Assembly (NCBI GenBank): GCA_036897095.1 | Contig: JAYMSP010003047.1 | Coordinates: 1 to 21,365, forward strand | Direction: 5' to 3' | DNA length: 21,365 bases | Origin: Plantago elongata | Lineage: Eukaryota; Streptophyta; Magnoliopsida; Lamiales; Plantaginaceae | In this document: positions 18,452 through 21,365 of the stretch, one piece after another | Position numbering within the stretch: the first letter of the stretch is position 1 | Layout of the letters: each line of letters opens with the position of its first letter | Notes under the pieces: generated by a model | Databases searched by the model: none | What the model was told of the DNA's origin: nothing | The model's input: the letters and a program-made list of their open reading frames with translations, nothing else | Translations under genes and position numbers: made by a program

Positions 18452-21044
18452 ATGGATACCACAAATGCTGCCAACAAATTGTCTATCCTGGATGGTTCTA
18501 ACTATGGTTACTGGAAGCTACGTATGAGAACCTACATCATGTCAATGGATATTTGTGCCTGGAGATCAGTCACTAAAGGGTATGTGCTACGTAAGCGGGC
18601 TCCAGATGGTGACAAGGATGTGATACCCAAACCTGAATTAGAATACACGGCTAATGAGGTAACTGAATCCACTCTTCATGAAAAAGCTCTTAATTTTATT
18701 TTTGCTCATGTTAATCATATATGTTTAAATTGGCTCAAACATGTACTATTGCTAAGAGTGCATGGGATATACTCCAAAACCATTGTGAGATTGATGAGAG
18801 TGTTAAGGAGTCTAAATATAAGATGTTAGCTAGCAAATTTGAGAATCTTAGAATGGGTGAGGATGAAAATATCACTGAGTACTTTGAGAAACTAATGGAT
18901 ATATCCAATGAGAGTCAAATACTTGGTGAACCTTACTCTAATAAACAATTGGTTTATAAGGTCGTTCGTAGTATTTCTATAAGATACGAGAGGAAGATGA
19001 TTGCTATTGAAACTGCTCATAGCTTGGCTAGTATGGATTTTCAAGCATTAATGAATATTTTATTAAATTATGAGATGTTTATGGAAACCCATCCCCTGGT
19101 CTTAAAACAAATAAGGATAAAAGTGAATCTGGTATAGTTCTTCAAATTACCTTTGTTGATAATGAGCCTGATACTGAGGAAGCCATTGATAATATGCTTT
19201 TAAACAGTGTTCTTAAACGTTTTAAAAATAGTAGCCTAAAAGACAAGTTTAAAGGTAGTTCGAGCAGCAATCCCTCCAAATATTTTGTCAAACATGCCTA
19301 TAAACAACCAACAGTAAAAGAAGTTGAGAAACTCAAGAAGAAGAAGTGCTTTGCATGTGAAGGGTATGGTCACTTTGCTAGTGAATGTGCTAACACCCTT
19401 CGAAAGAGGGGTAATGCCTAGTGGGTTTGTGTGTTTGGTGATACATGTATTGAGGAGGAAACTTCCACTGAAGACGAGGAACATGAGACATCTGCACTAC
19501 ACGCTTTTGTGCACATGAAAGAAGCATATGAAGACTGGTGTTGACGACACTAAGGACACCCAGGAACAATTCTTTGCAGATTTTTCTGACTCTGAGTACA
19601 CGGACAACACCTACAGTGATGTCCACGACTCAGATAATCATGATCTACGTTGCTTGGCAGGTACCACTGATTGTGATACAGGTGACTTTCCAGACATAGA
19701 TGAAGTACAAGAAGAGGAAATTGTGAATGAACTCAAAAGACGTGCTAATTCAATGGAAGAAAGTCCTAAAAAGAGAAGTGTATCTCAAAGAAGAAAACCA
19801 CTATCTTCGAGACACCATCAACCAACTTGAAGTTACTCTTACCCAAAAAGAGAGTGAACTCGAAAAGGTACAATCCAGGTTAGACGAAGCTGAACTTACT
19901 TTTGCTAAGCTTAATGTTGGATCCTCCAAATTTGATGAAATCTTATCCATAGCTAATGATGGTACCACTGGATTGGGATATTCTAAACTTGTGGATAAGA
20001 CTGCCTCTATGTTTCCCCTTGGCCATATATTTGTGAAAGCTAAAAATTCTGACTATGATGATGAGAAACTTAAAAGAAATTTTTTGTGTGTGATCATTGT
20101 CATAAAATAGGTCATATTAATCCATATTGTCTCAAATTAGCTAAAAAGAAAGGAAACATTGAGCAGGTACCAAATACTGATGATAAGAGTGTTGACTCTA
20201 TATCCCCTTAATGAACTAGTATCTCTTCTAGTGTCAATGGTGCTTCACTAACCAAACATGTAAAGATTCCGATAGAAGGTGTGTTGAAAACATCCTCAAC
20301 CAGCAAAAGAAGTCAAGACAGTGTTCCGACTACACCTGCCATAACTAAGCAGAATGAAGTCAGTACACATGTCTCCAGAACTTCTAAAAGGAAGGACAAA
20401 CATCAGGTTTGGATGACCAAGAACAAAATCATGAACAATGTTCTATTCATTGTTGTTAAAGCTAACTCTACAGGTGCTTGGTACTTTGATAGTGGATGTC
20501 CCCGTCACATGACTAGCACTAAATCAAATTTGAAGAATTTTGTGAAACTAACAACATGTACTGTTACCTATGGTGGTGGAACAAAAGGAAGAATTATTGA
20601 TAGAGGTGCTTTAGAAATTAGGGGACTACCTCCACTTAAGGGTGTTTAGTTGGTAGAAATGGCTACTTTAATTAGTATTAGTCAACTTTGTGATTATGAT
20701 CTTATGATCTTGTTTAGCAAGAAAACTTGTGAAGTTTTCGATTCTGGAAATCGGTATGTCATGCCAGGTACACGCTCAAAGGATAATTGCTATCTTGTTG
20801 ATAGCCAGGAACAGTGCAATCAAATTAAACTTGATGACTCTATACTATGGCACAAAAGACTTGGTCATGTAAATTACAGGAACCTGGAGAAACTTGTCAA
20901 GACTGAAGTTGTGAGAGGAATTCTCAAGCTCGCAAGTCTAGGAAAGAATGTGTGTGAAGATTGTCTCAAAGGTAAGCAGACCAAAGCTCTTCACAACCCA
21001 GTTATTACTGATGGTCGACATGTTGGAACAAGTAAGTGCTTTCA
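18452..21044 (+). pseudogene. gag-pol remnant of the Copia fossil
   Basis: The gag N-terminus (LSILDGSNYGYWKLRMR) is the Copia gag type in which a leading segment containing YxxWxxxM binds into the capsid-like domain. It is followed by a CX2CX4HX4C knuckle, a coiled coil ending in a GLGYSKL-like segment typical of Sirevirus gag, the protease motif and the GAG-pre-integrase region. Treated as a fossil; broken in several places. Confidence 0.85.
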
Positions 21045-21305
21045 TGTAACGCCGTAGATCCTAGTCCGGACGTCAAGGACTATGTCAACCTCCAAAACCT
21101 CAATACATATCATTAAAATATTTGCAAAACTCCAAAATACATACAATACTAGTAAAGCATTTTCAAACACGCCGATAAGTTCATAATTCAAATATCGAAT
21201 ATCACAAGCCAAACATAATATTTTATAAGTTTGAAAGTAGAAAATAACCCACGTTATCATGTGGTAGTATTATTTATCTCGGCACAGAGTCAGGTATCCT
21301 AATCA

Positions 21306-21307
<2 letters not shown>
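21045..21307. mobile_element. edge of a further inserted element (LTR-like, TGTAAC end)
   Basis: The Copia integrase-side sequence stops abruptly after AGTAAGTGCTTTCA, and unrelated AT-rich DNA starts with TGTAACGCCGTAGATCC. A TG start at a sharp junction within another element suggests the terminal repeat of a nested LTR element in either orientation. It runs off the window, so family and length are unknown. Confidence 0.45.
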
Positions 21308-21342
<35 letters not shown>

Positions 21343-21365
21343 CCCTCCCCCCCCCGCGGCCCCCG
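21308..21365. other. near-pure C tract, probable artefact
   Basis: 34 consecutive C bases, then a mix of C and G with one T, up to the window end. Nothing nearby is GC-rich. On the other strand this is poly-G, the usual form of dark-cycle or contig-end error in sequencing. It should not be treated as biology. Confidence 0.75.

Larger units (their letters stand above)
17319..21044 (+). mobile_element. Sirevirus-type Ty1/Copia retrotransposon fossil, 5' portion
   Basis: Visible parts in order: a candidate 5' LTR (17319-18394), a primer-binding-like site (18396-18409), a gag region starting at 18452, a zinc knuckle (19347-19388), an acidic and coiled-coil stretch (about 19530-20080), a second knuckle-like motif (about 20090-20130), an aspartic protease motif (FDSGCPRHMT, about 20484-20513) and the GAG-pre-integrase segment (LWHKRLGHVNYRNLEKL, about 20845-20900). 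A long gag with a coiled coil after the knuckle is typical of the Sirevirus (SIRE/Maximus) lineage. The frame is broken in roughly half a dozen places, so it is an old, inactive copy. The remainder of pol and the 3' LTR are not in the window, because another element begins at 21045. Confidence 0.85.

Noticed and set aside
21308-21365. Telomeric or G-quadruplex-forming sequence
   Set aside because: It is an unstructured C run without the plant telomere unit and sits exactly at the window end; artefact is simpler.

Overview
This window looks like nuclear DNA from a flowering plant, probably a eudicot. The evidence is many short exons with GT..AG introns, AT-rich introns and intergenic DNA, two recognisable plant housekeeping genes, and the plant repeat types hAT, MITE, Cassandra-like TRIM and Sirevirus-type Copia. 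I saw no bacterial operons, CRISPR arrays or tRNA genes.

Layout. (1) 1-1535: AT-rich intergenic DNA with a short two-copy repeat at the left edge. (2) 1544-4497: a hAT DNA transposon flanked by an exact 8-bp target duplication. It has lost its 5' part, and its transposase carries one in-frame stop and altered key residues, yet still has its 3' intron and acidic last exon. (3) 4611-4759: a small MITE with a perfect 12-bp terminal inverted repeat. (4) 5462-9017, plus strand: a seven-exon HIT-family gene, HINT3-like, 204 residues. (5) 9852-16170, minus strand: a ten-exon gene for the MOCS3/UBA4/CNX5 adenylyltransferase-sulfurtransferase, 464 residues, convergent with the HIT gene. Its introns hold a (CT)n tract, two hairpins and a 13-copy, 42-bp minisatellite that abuts the first splice donor. 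(6) 16638-17306: a Cassandra-like TRIM fossil with 5S-rRNA-like segments and LTR copies facing in opposite directions. (7) about 17319-21044: a broken Sirevirus-type Copia fossil, cut short by (8) another element end at 21045 that runs off the window. The last 58 bases are nearly pure C and look like a sequence artefact.

The two host genes read cleanly through every exon junction and look functional. Both use adenylyl chemistry linked to sulfur. HINT-type enzymes act on AMP-linked substrates, and Arabidopsis HINT3 is annotated as an adenylylsulfatase. CNX5 adenylates the C-terminal glycine of the small molybdopterin synthase subunit and of URM1, then passes sulfur to them for molybdenum cofactor synthesis and tRNA thiolation. 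I found no wholly new system. The most unusual structures are the head-to-head TRIM with inverted 5S-like promoters, the intron minisatellite at a splice donor that lies in a GT run, and the hAT relic with intact target duplications but a missing 5' interior.
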